Part shown: one piece after another, positions 53,479 to 62,070 of the stretch
Numbering within the stretch: the stretch's first letter is position 1
Layout of the letters: the number at the start of each line of letters is the position of its first letter
Assembly (NCBI RefSeq): GCF_006716425.1
Contig: NZ_VFOZ01000001.1
Span: forward strand, 4,712,001-4,776,000
DNA length: 64,000 nt
Direction of reading: 5' to 3'
DNA from: Actinoallomurus bryophytorum
GTDB taxonomy: Bacteria > Actinomycetota > Actinomycetes > Streptosporangiales > Streptosporangiaceae
Position numbers and translations under genes: made by a program
The notes under the pieces: model-generated
What the model saw: the letters and a program-made list of their open reading frames with translations, nothing else
What the model was told of the DNA's origin: nothing
Databases searched by the model: none

Positions 53479-55050
53479 ATGGCAGTCCATGGCGAATCAC
53501 TCCCCGTGAATCCCCAACCACAGATCGACGGCAGTGCCGATATCGCCGACCTCGCCGAGTTCGGCTACAAACAGCAGTTGGAACGCTCCCTCGGGTCGTT
53601 CTCCAGCTTCGCCTCCGGGTTCAGCTACATCTCGATCATGACCGGGGTCTTCCAGCTGTTCTTCTTCGGCTTCGGCTCCGGCGGACCCGCGTTCATCTGG
53701 ACCTGGCCGCTGGTGTTCGTCGGGCAGCTCGCGGTGGCGCTCTGCTTCGCCGAGATGGCCGGCCAGTATCCGCTCGCAGGGTCGGTCTACCAGTGGTCCA
53801 AGCAGATCGCGCGGCCGGTGACCTCGTGGTTCGCCGGCTGGATCATGATCATCGGTGCGGTCGTGACCGCCGCCGCGGTCGCCGTGGCGTACCAGATCAT
53901 CCTTCCGCAGGTCTGGTCGGGCTTCCAGATCGTCGGGGGTAAGGACGACATCGGCGCGACGTCGACGCCCGGCGGCGCCGAGAACGCGATCATCCTGGGT
54001 CTCGGGCTCGTCGTCTTCACCACGATCATCAACATGGTCGGCGTCAAGGTGATGGCGAAGATCAACAACTTCGGTGTCGCGGTCGAGCTCGGCGGAATCA
54101 TCCTCCTGATCATCGCCCTGGCGATCCACATCCGCCGCGGCCCGCAGGTGGTGTTCCAGACTGCCGGCACGGGTTCTGGCCACTCTCTCGGCTACCTCGG
54201 CGCGTTCCTGGTCGCCTCGCTGATGAGCGCCTATGTCTTCTACGGTTTCGACACCGCGGGCTCGCTCGCGGAGGAGACGCGTGAGCCCCGCAAGCACGCC
54301 CCTCGCGCGATCATCCGCGCGATCACCGCGGCCTTCGTGGTCGGCGGCCTGCTGATGCTGGTCGGCATGATGGCGGTGGGGAACATCCACGCCAAGGAGC
54401 TCAGCGTCTCCGGCATGCCGTACCTGCTCAAGTCCACGCTCGGCAACACGCTCGGCGACATCTTCCTCATCTGCTCGGCGATCGCGATCACCGTCTGCTG
54501 CCTCGCCGTCCAGACCGCCGCGATCCGGATGATCTTCGCGATGGCCCGCGACGGCCGGCTGCCCTTCGGCGAGGCCATCGCCAGGGTCTCGCCGCGCTCG
54601 AAGACCCCCGTCGTGCCCGCCCTGATCACGGGCCTGCTCACCGTCGTGGTGCTGCTGATCAACATCGGCAACCAGCGGGCGTTCTTCGTCCTCACCTCGA
54701 CCGCGATCATCCTGTTCTACATCCCGTACCTGCTGGTCACCGCCCCGATGCTGCTGCGGCGCCTGCGCGGGCAGTGGCCCGGAACGGGCCACGGACCCTT
54801 CTTCAAGATGGGCCGCTTCGGCGTCGTCGTGAACGCGTTCGCGGTGCTCTACGGCATCGGCATGATCATCAACCTCTTCTGGCCGCGCGGCGCCGTCTAC
54901 GGCACCGACCACTGGTACTACCAGTGGGGCGCCCTGCTGACGAGCGCACTGATCGTCGTCATCGGCGGGATCATGCTGCTGGTCCGCCGCTCGTGGACGC
55001 TTCCGCACACCCAGCGGGAGGCCGCGGTCCCTGTCGGGGAGACGCTGTGA
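53479..55050 (+). CDS. APC-family amino-acid/choline-type permease
   Basis: This 523-residue integral membrane protein has about 12 helices. The amino acid/polyamine/organocation signature is seen in the first helices: [40 protein letters not shown] and [20 protein letters not shown]. The TM6-like [20 protein letters not shown] (the APC FxGFD...EE motif) follows, then [20 protein letters not shown]. Its place between betaine-aldehyde and choline dehydrogenases suggests that it imports choline, a related quaternary or biogenic amine, or ethanolamine. It is not the BCCT or ABC transporter more usual for choline. Its stop overlaps the next GTG. Confidence 0.9.
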   Translation: MAVHGESLPVNPQPQIDGSADIADLAEFGYKQQLERSLGSFSSFASGFSYISIMTGVFQLFFFGFGSGGPAFIWTWPLVFVGQLAVALCFAEMAGQYPLAGSVYQWSKQIARPVTSWFAGWIMIIGAVVTAAAVAVAYQIILPQVWSGFQIVGGKDDIGATSTPGGAENAIILGLGLVVFTTIINMVGVKVMAKINNFGVAVELGGIILLIIALAIHIRRGPQVVFQTAGTGSGHSLGYLGAFLVASLMSAYVFYGFDTAGSLAEETREPRKHAPRAIIRAITAAFVVGGLLMLVGMMAVGNIHAKELSVSGMPYLLKSTLGNTLGDIFLICSAIAITVCCLAVQTAAIRMIFAMARDGRLPFGEAIARVSPRSKTPVVPALITGLLTVVVLLINIGNQRAFFVLTSTAIILFYIPYLLVTAPMLLRRLRGQWPGTGHGPFFKMGRFGVVVNAFAVLYGIGMIINLFWPRGAVYGTDHWYYQWGALLTSALIVVIGGIMLLVRRSWTLPHTQREAAVPVGETL

Positions 55051-56696
55051 GCCGGGAGGAGTACGACTTCGTCATCGTCGGCGGAGGCTCGGCGGGCAGC
55101 GCGCTGGCCAACCGGCTGTCGGCGGACGCCGCGCACCGGGTCCTGGTGCTGGAGGCGGGCCGGCCGGACTACCGGTGGGACGTCTTCATCCACATGCCGG
55201 CCGCGCTGACCTTCCCCATCGGCAGCAGGTTCTATGACTGGAAGTACGAGTCCGAGCCCGAGCCGCACATGGGCGACCGGCGGATCTACCACGCGCGCGG
55301 CAAGGTTCTCGGCGGCTCCAGCAGCATCAACGGGATGATCTTCCAGCACGGTAACCCGCTGGACTACGAGCGCTGGGCCGGCGACGACGGCATGAAGGAC
55401 TGGGACTTCGCGCACTGTCTGCCCTACTTCAAGCGCCTGGAGAACTGCCTGGCCGGCGACGACGAGTGGCACGGGCACGACGGCCCCCTGGTGCTGGAGC
55501 GCGGGCCGGCCACCAACCCCCTGTTCGAGGCGTTCTTCGACGCCGCCGAGCAGGCCGGCTACCCGCGTACGGAGGACGTCAACGGCTACCGGCAGGAGGG
55601 CTTCGCCGCCTTCGACCGCAACGTGCACCGGGGCCGCCGCCTCTCGGCGGCGCGCGCCTACCTGCACCCGGTGATGGGCCGCCCGAACCTCACCGTACGG
55701 ACGCGCGCGTACGCCACCCAGGTCCTGTTCGAGGGCGAGCGCGCCGTGGGCGTGCGCTACCGCAAGGGCCGCGGGACACGCGAGGTGTACGGCAAGGAGA
55801 TCATCCTGTGCGGCGGCGCCATCAACACCCCGCAGCTGCTCCAGCTCTCCGGCGTCGGCAACGCCGGCGAGCTGGGTGAGCTGGGCATCGACGTGGTGGC
55901 CGACCTGCCGGGCGTGGGGGAGAACCTCCAGGACCACCTCGAGGTCTACGTCCAGTACGCGTGCAAGCAGCCGGTCTCGATGCAGCCGGCGCTGGCGAAG
56001 TGGAAGCGGCCCTTCATCGGGGCGCAGTGGCTGTTCCTGCGGTCCGGGCCCGCCGCGACCAACCACTTCGAGGGCGGCGGCTTCGTCCGCAGCAACGCCG
56101 AGGTCGCCTACCCGAACCTCATGTTCCACTTCCTGCCGATCGCGATCCGCTACGACGGCTCGGCGCCCGGTGGCCGCCACGGCTACCAGGTCCACGTCGG
56201 GCCGATGTACGCCGACACCCGCGGCACCGTCAAGATCCGTTCTACCGACCCCGACGAGCACCCGGCGCTGCGCTTCAACTACCTGTCCACCGAGCAGGAC
56301 CGGCGCGAGTGGGTGGAGGCGGTCCACGTCGCCCGCGACATCCTCAACCGGCCGGCGATGGAGGAGTTCAACGACGGGGAGCTGTCGCCCGGACCCGGCG
56401 TCCAGACCGACGAGGAGATCCTCGACTGGGTCGCGCGGGACGCCGAGACCGCGCTGCACCCGTCCTGCACCGCCAGGATGGGCACGGATCCGCTGTCGGT
56501 CGTGGACCCGTCGAGCATGCGCGTGCACGGTCTGGAAGGGCTGCGGGTCGTCGACGCGTCCGTGATGCCCTACATCACCAACGGCAACATCTACGCGCCG
56601 GTGATGATGGTGGCCGAGAAGGCCGCGGACCTGATCCTCGGCAACACACCGCTCGAACCGGACCACGCCGCGTTCTACCGAGCCTCCGCCGATTGA
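55047..56696 (+). CDS. betA: Choline dehydrogenase (GMC oxidoreductase)
   Basis: The protein has 549 residues; GTG 55047 overlaps the permease stop (GTGA), so translation is coupled. The FAD motif is [21 protein letters not shown] signatures follow: [20 protein letters not shown], and the second at [18 protein letters not shown]. The active-site His region is [20 protein letters not shown]. The C-terminus has [20 protein letters not shown]. It is closest to BetA choline dehydrogenases, which oxidise choline to betaine aldehyde for the BADH upstream. A broader alcohol specificity cannot be excluded. It probably associates with the membrane or acts as an oxidase in the cytosol. Confidence 0.9.
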   Translation: MSREEYDFVIVGGGSAGSALANRLSADAAHRVLVLEAGRPDYRWDVFIHMPAALTFPIGSRFYDWKYESEPEPHMGDRRIYHARGKVLGGSSSINGMIFQHGNPLDYERWAGDDGMKDWDFAHCLPYFKRLENCLAGDDEWHGHDGPLVLERGPATNPLFEAFFDAAEQAGYPRTEDVNGYRQEGFAAFDRNVHRGRRLSAARAYLHPVMGRPNLTVRTRAYATQVLFEGERAVGVRYRKGRGTREVYGKEIILCGGAINTPQLLQLSGVGNAGELGELGIDVVADLPGVGENLQDHLEVYVQYACKQPVSMQPALAKWKRPFIGAQWLFLRSGPAATNHFEGGGFVRSNAEVAYPNLMFHFLPIAIRYDGSAPGGRHGYQVHVGPMYADTRGTVKIRSTDPDEHPALRFNYLSTEQDRREWVEAVHVARDILNRPAMEEFNDGELSPGPGVQTDEEILDWVARDAETALHPSCTARMGTDPLSVVDPSSMRVHGLEGLRVVDASVMPYITNGNIYAPVMMVAEKAADLILGNTPLEPDHAAFYRASAD

Positions 56697-56735
56697 TCGC
56701 CTGACGGGGCGTGCCGGGCCTGGTTCACTGGCCGG

Positions 56736-57887
56736 GTGGCGCGGATTCTGATCGTCGGTGGCGGTGTCGGAGGGCTCGCGGTCGCGCTGGCCCTGCACAA
56801 GGCCGGCGCCGAGCCGGTCGTGTACGAGGCGCATCCGTCCAGCGGGCAGGACCTCGGCGCGTTCCTCACCCTCGCGAGCAACGGGATGGTCGCGCTCGCC
56901 CAGGTCGACGCGGCCCCGGTGGTCGCCGAGGCAGGGTTCCCGCTCACCACGATGCGCGTCGTCGCCGCGACCGGGGCCGAGGTCGCCACCGTCCCGCTGG
57001 GACTGCACGAGGACCCGCTGACCCGCTATCGCTGCCTGCGCCGTGCCGAGCTGTGCGCGGCGTTGCGGGCCGAGGTGCTCCGGCGCGGCATCGTCGTACG
57101 GCACGGAAAGCGGCTCGTCTCCGCGACCGAGGCTTCCGGAGCGGTGACGGCCGTCTTCGGTGACGGATCCACGGCCACCGGCGAGCTGCTCATCGGCGCG
57201 GACGGCCTGAACTCCGTCACGCGCTCGCTCATCGACCCGGGCTGCGCGCCACCGCGGTACGCGGGGCAGCGTGTCTTCTACGGCTACACCACCGTCGCGT
57301 ACGGCCAGGCGGAGCGGATCGAGATGATCCGCGGCAGCGGGGCCGCGTTCGGGCACGCGGTCTCGCCCGCGGGGGAGACGTACTGGTTCGCGCGCGTGCC
57401 CGGCGAGGAGCTGCCGGCCGAGCGGATCGCCGCCACCGCGCCCGAGCTGTGGCGTGAATGGCTCGTGGCGCTGCTACGGCCCGACGCCACGCCGGCCGCG
57501 GACATCGTCGCCGCCACCGGCGACCGGCTGATGGTGACCAACGCCTGCGACCTGCCCGCGGTCGAGCGCTGGCGCACCGGGCGCATGCTGCTGATCGGCG
57601 ACGCGGCGCACGCGGCCTCACCGGCGACCGGCCAGGGCGCATCGATGGCGCTGGAGGACGCGATCGTGCTGGCCAAGGCGTTGCGCGACGCGCCGTCCAT
57701 GGACGCGGCCCTGGAGACGTACGAGCTGCTGCGCCGCCCGCGGGTCGAGCACAACATCGCCAACAGCGCCCGGCTCACCGCCGGCCGTGCCCCGAGCCCG
57801 GCACGCCCGCGTCCCGCGGGGCCGGCCGGCGTCCCGGAAGAGGAGCTGGTCCGGCAGCTCGACTGGGCGGCTCCGATCTCGGGCTAG
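56736..57887 (+). CDS. FAD-dependent monooxygenase (PHBH fold)
   Basis: The protein has 383 residues from GTG 56736. The FAD-binding GxGxxG is in RILIVGGGVGGLAVALALHK. The second motif is GELLIGADGLNSVTRSLI (the DG region), and the third GD motif is RMLLIGDAAHAASPATGQGA. The p-hydroxybenzoate hydroxylase fold hydroxylates aromatic or other activated carbons using NADPH and O2. No aromatic degradation cluster is nearby, so its substrate is unknown. It follows the choline dehydrogenase after 39 bases and might be transcribed with it, but I see no functional link. Confidence 0.9.
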   Translation: MARILIVGGGVGGLAVALALHKAGAEPVVYEAHPSSGQDLGAFLTLASNGMVALAQVDAAPVVAEAGFPLTTMRVVAATGAEVATVPLGLHEDPLTRYRCLRRAELCAALRAEVLRRGIVVRHGKRLVSATEASGAVTAVFGDGSTATGELLIGADGLNSVTRSLIDPGCAPPRYAGQRVFYGYTTVAYGQAERIEMIRGSGAAFGHAVSPAGETYWFARVPGEELPAERIAATAPELWREWLVALLRPDATPAADIVAATGDRLMVTNACDLPAVERWRTGRMLLIGDAAHAASPATGQGASMALEDAIVLAKALRDAPSMDAALETYELLRRPRVEHNIANSARLTAGRAPSPARPRPAGPAGVPEEELVRQLDWAAPISG

Positions 57888-57955
57888 GGGTTTTGTCCGA
57901 GGTGTCATCTACGATGCGGTGCGCCGGTATTCGTGCTGACTTATAGGACGACCTG

Positions 57956-58294
57956 ATGACCAACCAGCGCTTCGCGCAGGCGTTGGAGTCGATGCGGAGC
58001 CAGGACGCACGGCTCAGCACCCGCGGCTTCGACTTCCTGCGCGAGCACGCGGACGCGTACGTGGACGAACTCATCGCCGAATTCCCGCGGGAGGAGAACG
58101 ACGAGCTGCGCTGCTGGCTTCTCGAACTCATCTCCGAGGCCCGGTCACCGGACGCGCTGCGCGTCCTCGCCGGCCAGTTGGAGAGCGACGACGAGTCGCT
58201 GCAGTTCTGGGCGATCAGAGGCCTGGAGATGCTGGACACCCGAGAGGCGCGGCACGAGCTCAACGTGGCACGGAAGAACGGCTGGATCACCTGA
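57956..58294 (+). CDS. Small HEAT-repeat protein
   Basis: The protein has 112 residues, all helix: RFAQALESMRSQDARLSTRG, FDFLREHADAYVDELIAEFP, DELRCWLLELISEARSPDAL, LESDDESLQFWAIRGLEMLD and TREARHELNVARKNGWI. The two- to three-fold helical pairs with the leucine pattern of HEAT repeats (immunity-protein-like arrays) are evident. Such small stand-alone HEAT proteins in actinomycetes are often antitoxin or immunity-like or SMI1-like partners, but no toxin gene adjoins. A perfect 17-18 bp hairpin follows the stop. Function unknown. Confidence 0.8.
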   Translation: MTNQRFAQALESMRSQDARLSTRGFDFLREHADAYVDELIAEFPREENDELRCWLLELISEARSPDALRVLAGQLESDDESLQFWAIRGLEMLDTREARHELNVARKNGWIT

Positions 58295-58307
58295 TCTCCG
58301 GCCGGAG

Positions 58308-58349
58308 CGCGGATGCCGGGAGTCCGTGAAGGGACTCCCGGCATCCGCG
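58308..58349. terminator. Very strong bidirectional hairpin terminator
   Basis: A perfect 17-bp inverted repeat (58309-58325 with 58332-58348) extends to 18 bp with one more pair. It has a 6-base loop and lies between the convergent HEAT-repeat and lipase genes. No T-run follows, as usual in GC-rich actinomycetes. Confidence 0.85.
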
Positions 58350-58370
58350 TCGCGGGGCTCAGGGCGTGGG

Positions 58371-59264
58371 TCAGCCGTGGGACAGGCAGGTGGACTTGGT
58401 GGCGTGCGCGGGGTCGAGGGCGTTCTCGGTCTCGTGCAGGACGATGGGGTCGAAGGCCATCGCGGCGTGCTCGGAGAGGTCGACCGCGCACAGGTTCTGC
58501 AGCGTCACGTTGTGCGTGCCGCCTCCGCTGAGGAACTGGGACGAGTACGGCGTCACGACCTCGTCGTACCGGGTGGAGATCACCGTGTACGCGACGCCGG
58601 GCACGGTGTCACCGCCGGAGTTCAGCCGGGCGAGCAGGCTGGACCCGATGGTCTGGTCGCCGCAGGCGGGACAGGCCGAGTTGAGGACGTCGATCGCGCC
58701 GGGGAACGCCTGGGCCAGGATCGCGAGCCCGTTCAGCGTCGTGCCGTGGTTCGACGGGGCCAGGCCGACGAGGGTGTGCACCTTGCCCGCGCCGCCGAGG
58801 AACTTCAGGTAATAGCGCGGCATCATTCCACCTTGGGAATGCCCGACGATGTCGACCTGAGACGTCCCCGTCGCGGCGAGGACGCCATCGACGAACGTGG
58901 CCAGTTGCGCGGCGGAATCGGCCACCGGCGCGATGGCGCGTAGCACCGGAACGCCGGCCTTGGCGCCGTAGGTGAGCGCGAAGACGCAGTAGCCGCGCGA
59001 CGCGAGAATGGGAGCGTCAGAAAGCCAGTTGACGGTGCCATTGGCGAATGTGCCGTGGACGAGGACGACCGGGCGCGGGTGCGCGGCGCTGGGCTTGCAG
59101 GACCAGTTGTTCGCGCCGGGCAGGTCGGGGGCGGCCAGTGCCTTGGCGGCGTCGACCGGGCCGGCGGCGCCTGCGCTGAGGGGGTTCGCGAGGACGAGGC
59201 CGCCGCTCAGGAAAGCGGTGGCGATGACGAGTAGCGAGCGTAGGGGCCGAGGGTGGGGCAGCAC
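58371..59264 (-). CDS. Secreted triacylglycerol lipase/esterase (alpha/beta hydrolase)
   Basis: The protein has about 297 residues. GTG 59264 is chosen because GGGAGGA precedes it at three bases and the signal peptide starts there (PLRSLLVIATAFLSGGLVLA). The mature enzyme has the oxyanion motif PVVLVHGTFANGTVNW, the nucleophile elbow IVGHSQGGMMPRYYLKFLG with Ser143, and a later GVAYTVISTRYDEVVTPYSS with the acid. The catalytic His is in HAAMAFDPIVLHETENAL. Cysteine pairs (SCKPS; YCVF; CPACGD; NLCAVD; CLSHG) suggest disulphides in an exported enzyme. It resembles Streptomyces-type secreted lipases of the lipase-2 family. Confidence 0.9.
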   Translation of the reverse strand: MLPHPRPLRSLLVIATAFLSGGLVLANPLSAGAAGPVDAAKALAAPDLPGANNWSCKPSAAHPRPVVLVHGTFANGTVNWLSDAPILASRGYCVFALTYGAKAGVPVLRAIAPVADSAAQLATFVDGVLAATGTSQVDIVGHSQGGMMPRYYLKFLGGAGKVHTLVGLAPSNHGTTLNGLAILAQAFPGAIDVLNSACPACGDQTIGSSLLARLNSGGDTVPGVAYTVISTRYDEVVTPYSSQFLSGGGTHNVTLQNLCAVDLSEHAAMAFDPIVLHETENALDPAHATKSTCLSHG

Positions 59265-59308
59265 GGTTCCTCCCGGGGGCGTGGAGGCAGGGGACGGCGC
59301 GCCACAAG

Positions 59309-59324
59309 TGTGAAGCAGATCACA
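59309..59324. promoter_or_regulatory. CRP/FNR-type site TGTGA-N6-TCACA
   Basis: TGTGA-N6-TCACA at 59309-59324, with one more flanking pair (GTGTGA/TCACAC), is a perfect match to the consensus for CRP-family regulators. It lies 45 bases before the lipase start on the minus strand. Nutrient-linked control of a secreted lipase would be sensible; the binding protein is not in this window. Confidence 0.7.
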
Positions 59325-59331
59325 CAAGAGG

Positions 59332-59380
59332 TTACTGACCGGTAAGCTAACTCGCGTGCCGAAGTTTTACCAGCCGGTAA
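59332..59380. promoter_or_regulatory. Two direct copies of a TTAC-N6-GGTAA-type palindrome
   Basis: TTACTGACCGGTAA (59332-59345) and TTACCAGCCGGTAA (59367-59380) are near-palindromes 35 bases apart. A regulator of either divergent gene could bind here; none is encoded next to it. Confidence 0.6.
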
Positions 59381-59591
59381 TGCATAACGTTTCGGTAACA
59401 CGGCGGCGTTTGCGGCCGTGCGGAGGGCCATTGGCCCATCGAATGCGGTCGCATTCTCCGGCAATGGTGAAAGTGCTTCCCCGGGTCATTCCGTGCCCTC
59501 TGGCCTGGGAATTCCCGCCGCGACCGTGGCCCGCCCGGCCCGCCGGGCGCGTGATGATGCATCATGGGCACGGCGTCGGGAGGAGAGACTC

Positions 59592-60308
59592 GTGGAGGAC
59601 GTGCGCACGACGCTCGCGGAGATCGACCAGGCGAGCGAGCGGCTGATGGAGACCGCGGAGAAGCTGACCGACCAGGATCTGAGTGCCCCGTCGAGGCTGC
59701 CGGGCTGGAGCCGCGGGCACGTGCTCGCGCACCTCGTACGCAACACCGACTCGTGCTGGAACCTGCTCGAATGGGCGCGTACCGGCGCGGAACACCCGCA
59801 GTATCCGAGCAACGAGTCCCGTGACGCCGGCATCGAGGCGAACTCCGGCCGCCCCGGCGACGAGTTGCGCGCCGAGCTGCGGATCGCGGTCGAGCGTTTC
59901 GCGCTGCAGGCCGCCACGATGCCCGAGGTCGCCTGGCAGTCCATGATCAAAGCTCGCGCCGGTTGGGCCCATCCGGCCTGGTTCGTCCTCAACCGGCGGT
60001 GGCGTGAGATCCAGGCGCACCACATCGACCTGGACTTCGGCTACGTCTACACGGACTGGCCGCTCGCGTACGTCCGCTGGGAGCTGGCCGAGACGCTGGA
60101 CGCGATCAGGCTCGACGGCGGCCTGGCCGCCGGCCGCGTCCGCGCCACCGACCTCGACGTGGACGTACGGCTGGGCGACGGCCCCGAGGTCAGCGCCCCG
60201 GCGCACGAGCTCCTGGGCTGGCTGACCGCACGCGGCGGCCCGTCGTCCGCCGGGTGGCCCACCCCGCCGCCCTGGCCGCCACCCAGCGCCGGGTGGCGTC
60301 CGGCCTGA
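59592..60308 (+). CDS. Mycothiol-dependent maleylpyruvate isomerase-like protein
   Basis: The protein has 238 residues. GTG 59592 is preferred, with AGGAGAG upstream. The MDMPI/DinB-like four-helix N-terminus is TTLAEIDQASERLMETAEKL, then LPGWSRGHVLAHLVRNTDSC and RRWREIQAHHIDLDFGY. Three metal ligands (His in GHVLAHL; Glu and His in EIQAHHIDLD) match the Zn site of the mycothiol-dependent maleylpyruvate isomerase family. Actinomycetes use mycothiol as their main thiol. The C-terminal region ends in a Pro/Trp-rich tail that overlaps the next gene. The particular substrate is unknown. Confidence 0.85.
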   Translation: MEDVRTTLAEIDQASERLMETAEKLTDQDLSAPSRLPGWSRGHVLAHLVRNTDSCWNLLEWARTGAEHPQYPSNESRDAGIEANSGRPGDELRAELRIAVERFALQAATMPEVAWQSMIKARAGWAHPAWFVLNRRWREIQAHHIDLDFGYVYTDWPLAYVRWELAETLDAIRLDGGLAAGRVRATDLDVDVRLGDGPEVSAPAHELLGWLTARGGPSSAGWPTPPPWPPPSAGWRPA

Positions 60309-61435
60309 CCGCGAACAAGGCATTGCGGGTCGTTCACGACAAAGCCGATACTGCGCTGGTGAGTGACACGTCTCCGCAGGTACTGCGGTCCCTGTTCCTG
60401 CACGCGCCGATTCGCCGCGGGCCACGCGTCGTGCTCGAGCGGATGCTCGAGCTCGTGGACGCCGACACACCGCCCGACGGACCGGACGGGCCGATGGCGG
60501 TGCTGGAGCGGCGGATCGCGGGCCTGCTGGGCAAGGAGGCCGCGCTGTTCTTCCCCAGCGGGACGATGGCGCAGCAGGCCGCGCTGCGCGTGCACGCCGA
60601 GCGCAGCGGGCGCCGAGGGTTCGCCGCGCATCCGCACTGTCACCTCGACCGGTGGGAGATGCAGGGCTACAACGCGGTGCACGGCCTGTGGTTCCACCGG
60701 GCCGGGGACCCCAACGAGCTGATGACCGCCGTCGACCTGAGGGCGGTCGGCGAGCCGCTGGCCGCGGTGCTGTGGGAACTGCCCCAGCGCGACCTCGGCG
60801 GCCTGCTTCCCGAGTGGGACGCGTTGGAGGAGCAGGTCGCCGTCGCACGGGCGGGCGGCGCCGCACCGCACCTGGACGGAGCACGGCTGTGGGAGGCGCA
60901 GACCTACTACCGCCGGCCTCTCGACCAGATCGCCGGGATCTTCGACACGGTCTACGTCTCCCTTTACAAGGGCCTGCAGGGCACTCGCGGCGCCGTTCTG
61001 GCCGGTGACGCGGCAACGGTGGCCGCGGCCGGTGTGTGGCGTGCGCGGCTAGGCGGCGCGATCCCCGACGCGTGGCCGCTGGCCCTGACCGCGCTGGCCG
61101 GTCTCGACACGATCCCGCCCCGCATGCCGGCCTTCCGCGACCACGCACTCGCGATCGCCGCGGCGATCAACGCCGACGGCGCGGCACGTACGTGTCCCGA
61201 GCCGCCGCAGACGCCGCTTTTCCATGTCCATCTACCGGCGCCCGCGCGTGCGGTCGAGCGTGCCGGCGCGGCGATACTCGCGGAGAGCGGCGTCCAGCTG
61301 TTCCCGCGGATACGCACCCTGCCGGACCCGCGCCAGTGCGCCTTCGAGATCACCGTCGGCGAGAACGCCATGGACTTCACCCCGGACGAGGTCGTCGCGC
61401 TGGTCCGCGAACTCCTCGATCGAGCGGCCGCCTAG
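60254..61435 (+). CDS. Threonine-aldolase-like PLP enzyme
   Basis: The protein has 393 residues from GTG 60254, overlapping the isomerase-like gene by 55 bases; a later start near 60293 is possible. PLP fold type I: MAVLERRIAGLLGKEAALFF, PSGTMAQQAALRVHAE and AAPHLDGARLWEAQTYYRRP hold the cofactor Asp. VYVSLYKGLQGTRGAVLAGD carries the Schiff-base Lys. It belongs to the low-specificity L-threonine aldolase/beta-eliminating lyase family, which splits threonine or related beta-hydroxy amino acids to glycine and an aldehyde. A large overlap with the upstream frame suggests translational coupling or a wrong start. Confidence 0.85.
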   Translation: MAHPAALAATQRRVASGLTANKALRVVHDKADTALVSDTSPQVLRSLFLHAPIRRGPRVVLERMLELVDADTPPDGPDGPMAVLERRIAGLLGKEAALFFPSGTMAQQAALRVHAERSGRRGFAAHPHCHLDRWEMQGYNAVHGLWFHRAGDPNELMTAVDLRAVGEPLAAVLWELPQRDLGGLLPEWDALEEQVAVARAGGAAPHLDGARLWEAQTYYRRPLDQIAGIFDTVYVSLYKGLQGTRGAVLAGDAATVAAAGVWRARLGGAIPDAWPLALTALAGLDTIPPRMPAFRDHALAIAAAINADGAARTCPEPPQTPLFHVHLPAPARAVERAGAAILAESGVQLFPRIRTLPDPRQCAFEITVGENAMDFTPDEVVALVRELLDRAAA

Positions 61436-61466
61436 AGCCCTACGGCCTGTCTGGAAGTCCTCGGTC

Positions 61467-61935
61467 GGGCCCGCCCGTCGTGGGGGCCTACCCGTCTGGG
61501 GCCCGCCCCGGTCTGGGGCCCGCCCGTCCTGGGGCCCCGCCCCGCACCCCGTCCTGGGCCCGCCTGTCGTGGGGCCCGCCTGTCGTGGGGCCCGCCTGTC
61601 GTGGGGCCCGCCTGTCGTGGGGCCCGCCTGTCGTGGGGCCCGCCTGTCGTGGGGCCCGCCTGTCGTGGGGCCCGCCTGTCGTGGGGCCCGCCTGTCGTGG
61701 GGCCCGCCTGTCGTGGGGCCCGCCTGTCGTGGGGCCCGCCTGTCGTGGGGCCCGCCTGTCGTGGGGCCCGCCTGTCGTGGGGCCCGCCTGTCGTGGGGCC
61801 CGCCTGTCGTGGGGCCCGCCTGTCGTGGGGCCCGCCTGTCGTGGGGCCCGCCCGTCTGGGGCCCGCCCGCCTGGGGCCCACCCGCCTGGGGCCCACCCGC
61901 CTGGAGCCCACCCGCCTGGAGCCCGCCCGCCAGTG
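61467..61935. repeat. 16-bp GC-rich tandem repeat array
   Basis: From 61561 to 61848, eighteen perfect, uninterrupted copies of the 16-base unit CGCCTGTCGTGGGGCC stand head to tail. The flanks (61467-61560 and 61849-61935) hold degenerate 15-17-base versions (CGCCCGTCTGGGGCC, CACCCGCCTGGAGCC and others). Each unit contains the palindrome GGGCCC. Since 16 is not a multiple of 3, all frames are open by chance on both strands (three units encode a repeated 16-residue peptide); no start or ribosome site is convincing. It lies between the aldolase-like gene and an IS110 element. No spacers occur, so it is not a CRISPR. Confidence 0.9.
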
Positions 61936-62070
61936 AGAATGGTGGGGCAGGCGATGCTGGTGTGGTTTGGCTCTTTGCCCGCCCGACCTCGTGAGTGAGT
62001 GTCTTTCCCCGGATCTGTCGGCCGTGCTGGTGTGTCTGCGGGGTGTGCGCTGGGCCGGTGCCGTGACTTG

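Larger units (their letters stand above)
59265..59591. other. Divergent control region of the lipase and isomerase genes
   Basis: About 330 bases separate the lipase from the maleylpyruvate isomerase. It holds a CRP-like site and two tandem copies of a TTACC-type operator. Positions 59380-59400 hold another partial copy (TTTCGGTAACAC). The right part, to 59591, reads as leader with AGGAGAG before GTG 59592. No RNA gene was seen. Confidence 0.6.

Noticed and set aside
61561-61848. Regular repeats as a CRISPR array
   Set aside because: The 16-bp units are head to tail with no spacers, and there are no cas genes.
61224-61994. Long open frames across the 16-bp repeats on both strands (repeating 16-residue peptide GPPVVGPACRGARLSW)
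   Set aside because: A repeat without stops and with a 16-base period opens every frame by chance. No ribosome site or conserved start exists; the frames begin inside the aldolase gene or run into the IS.
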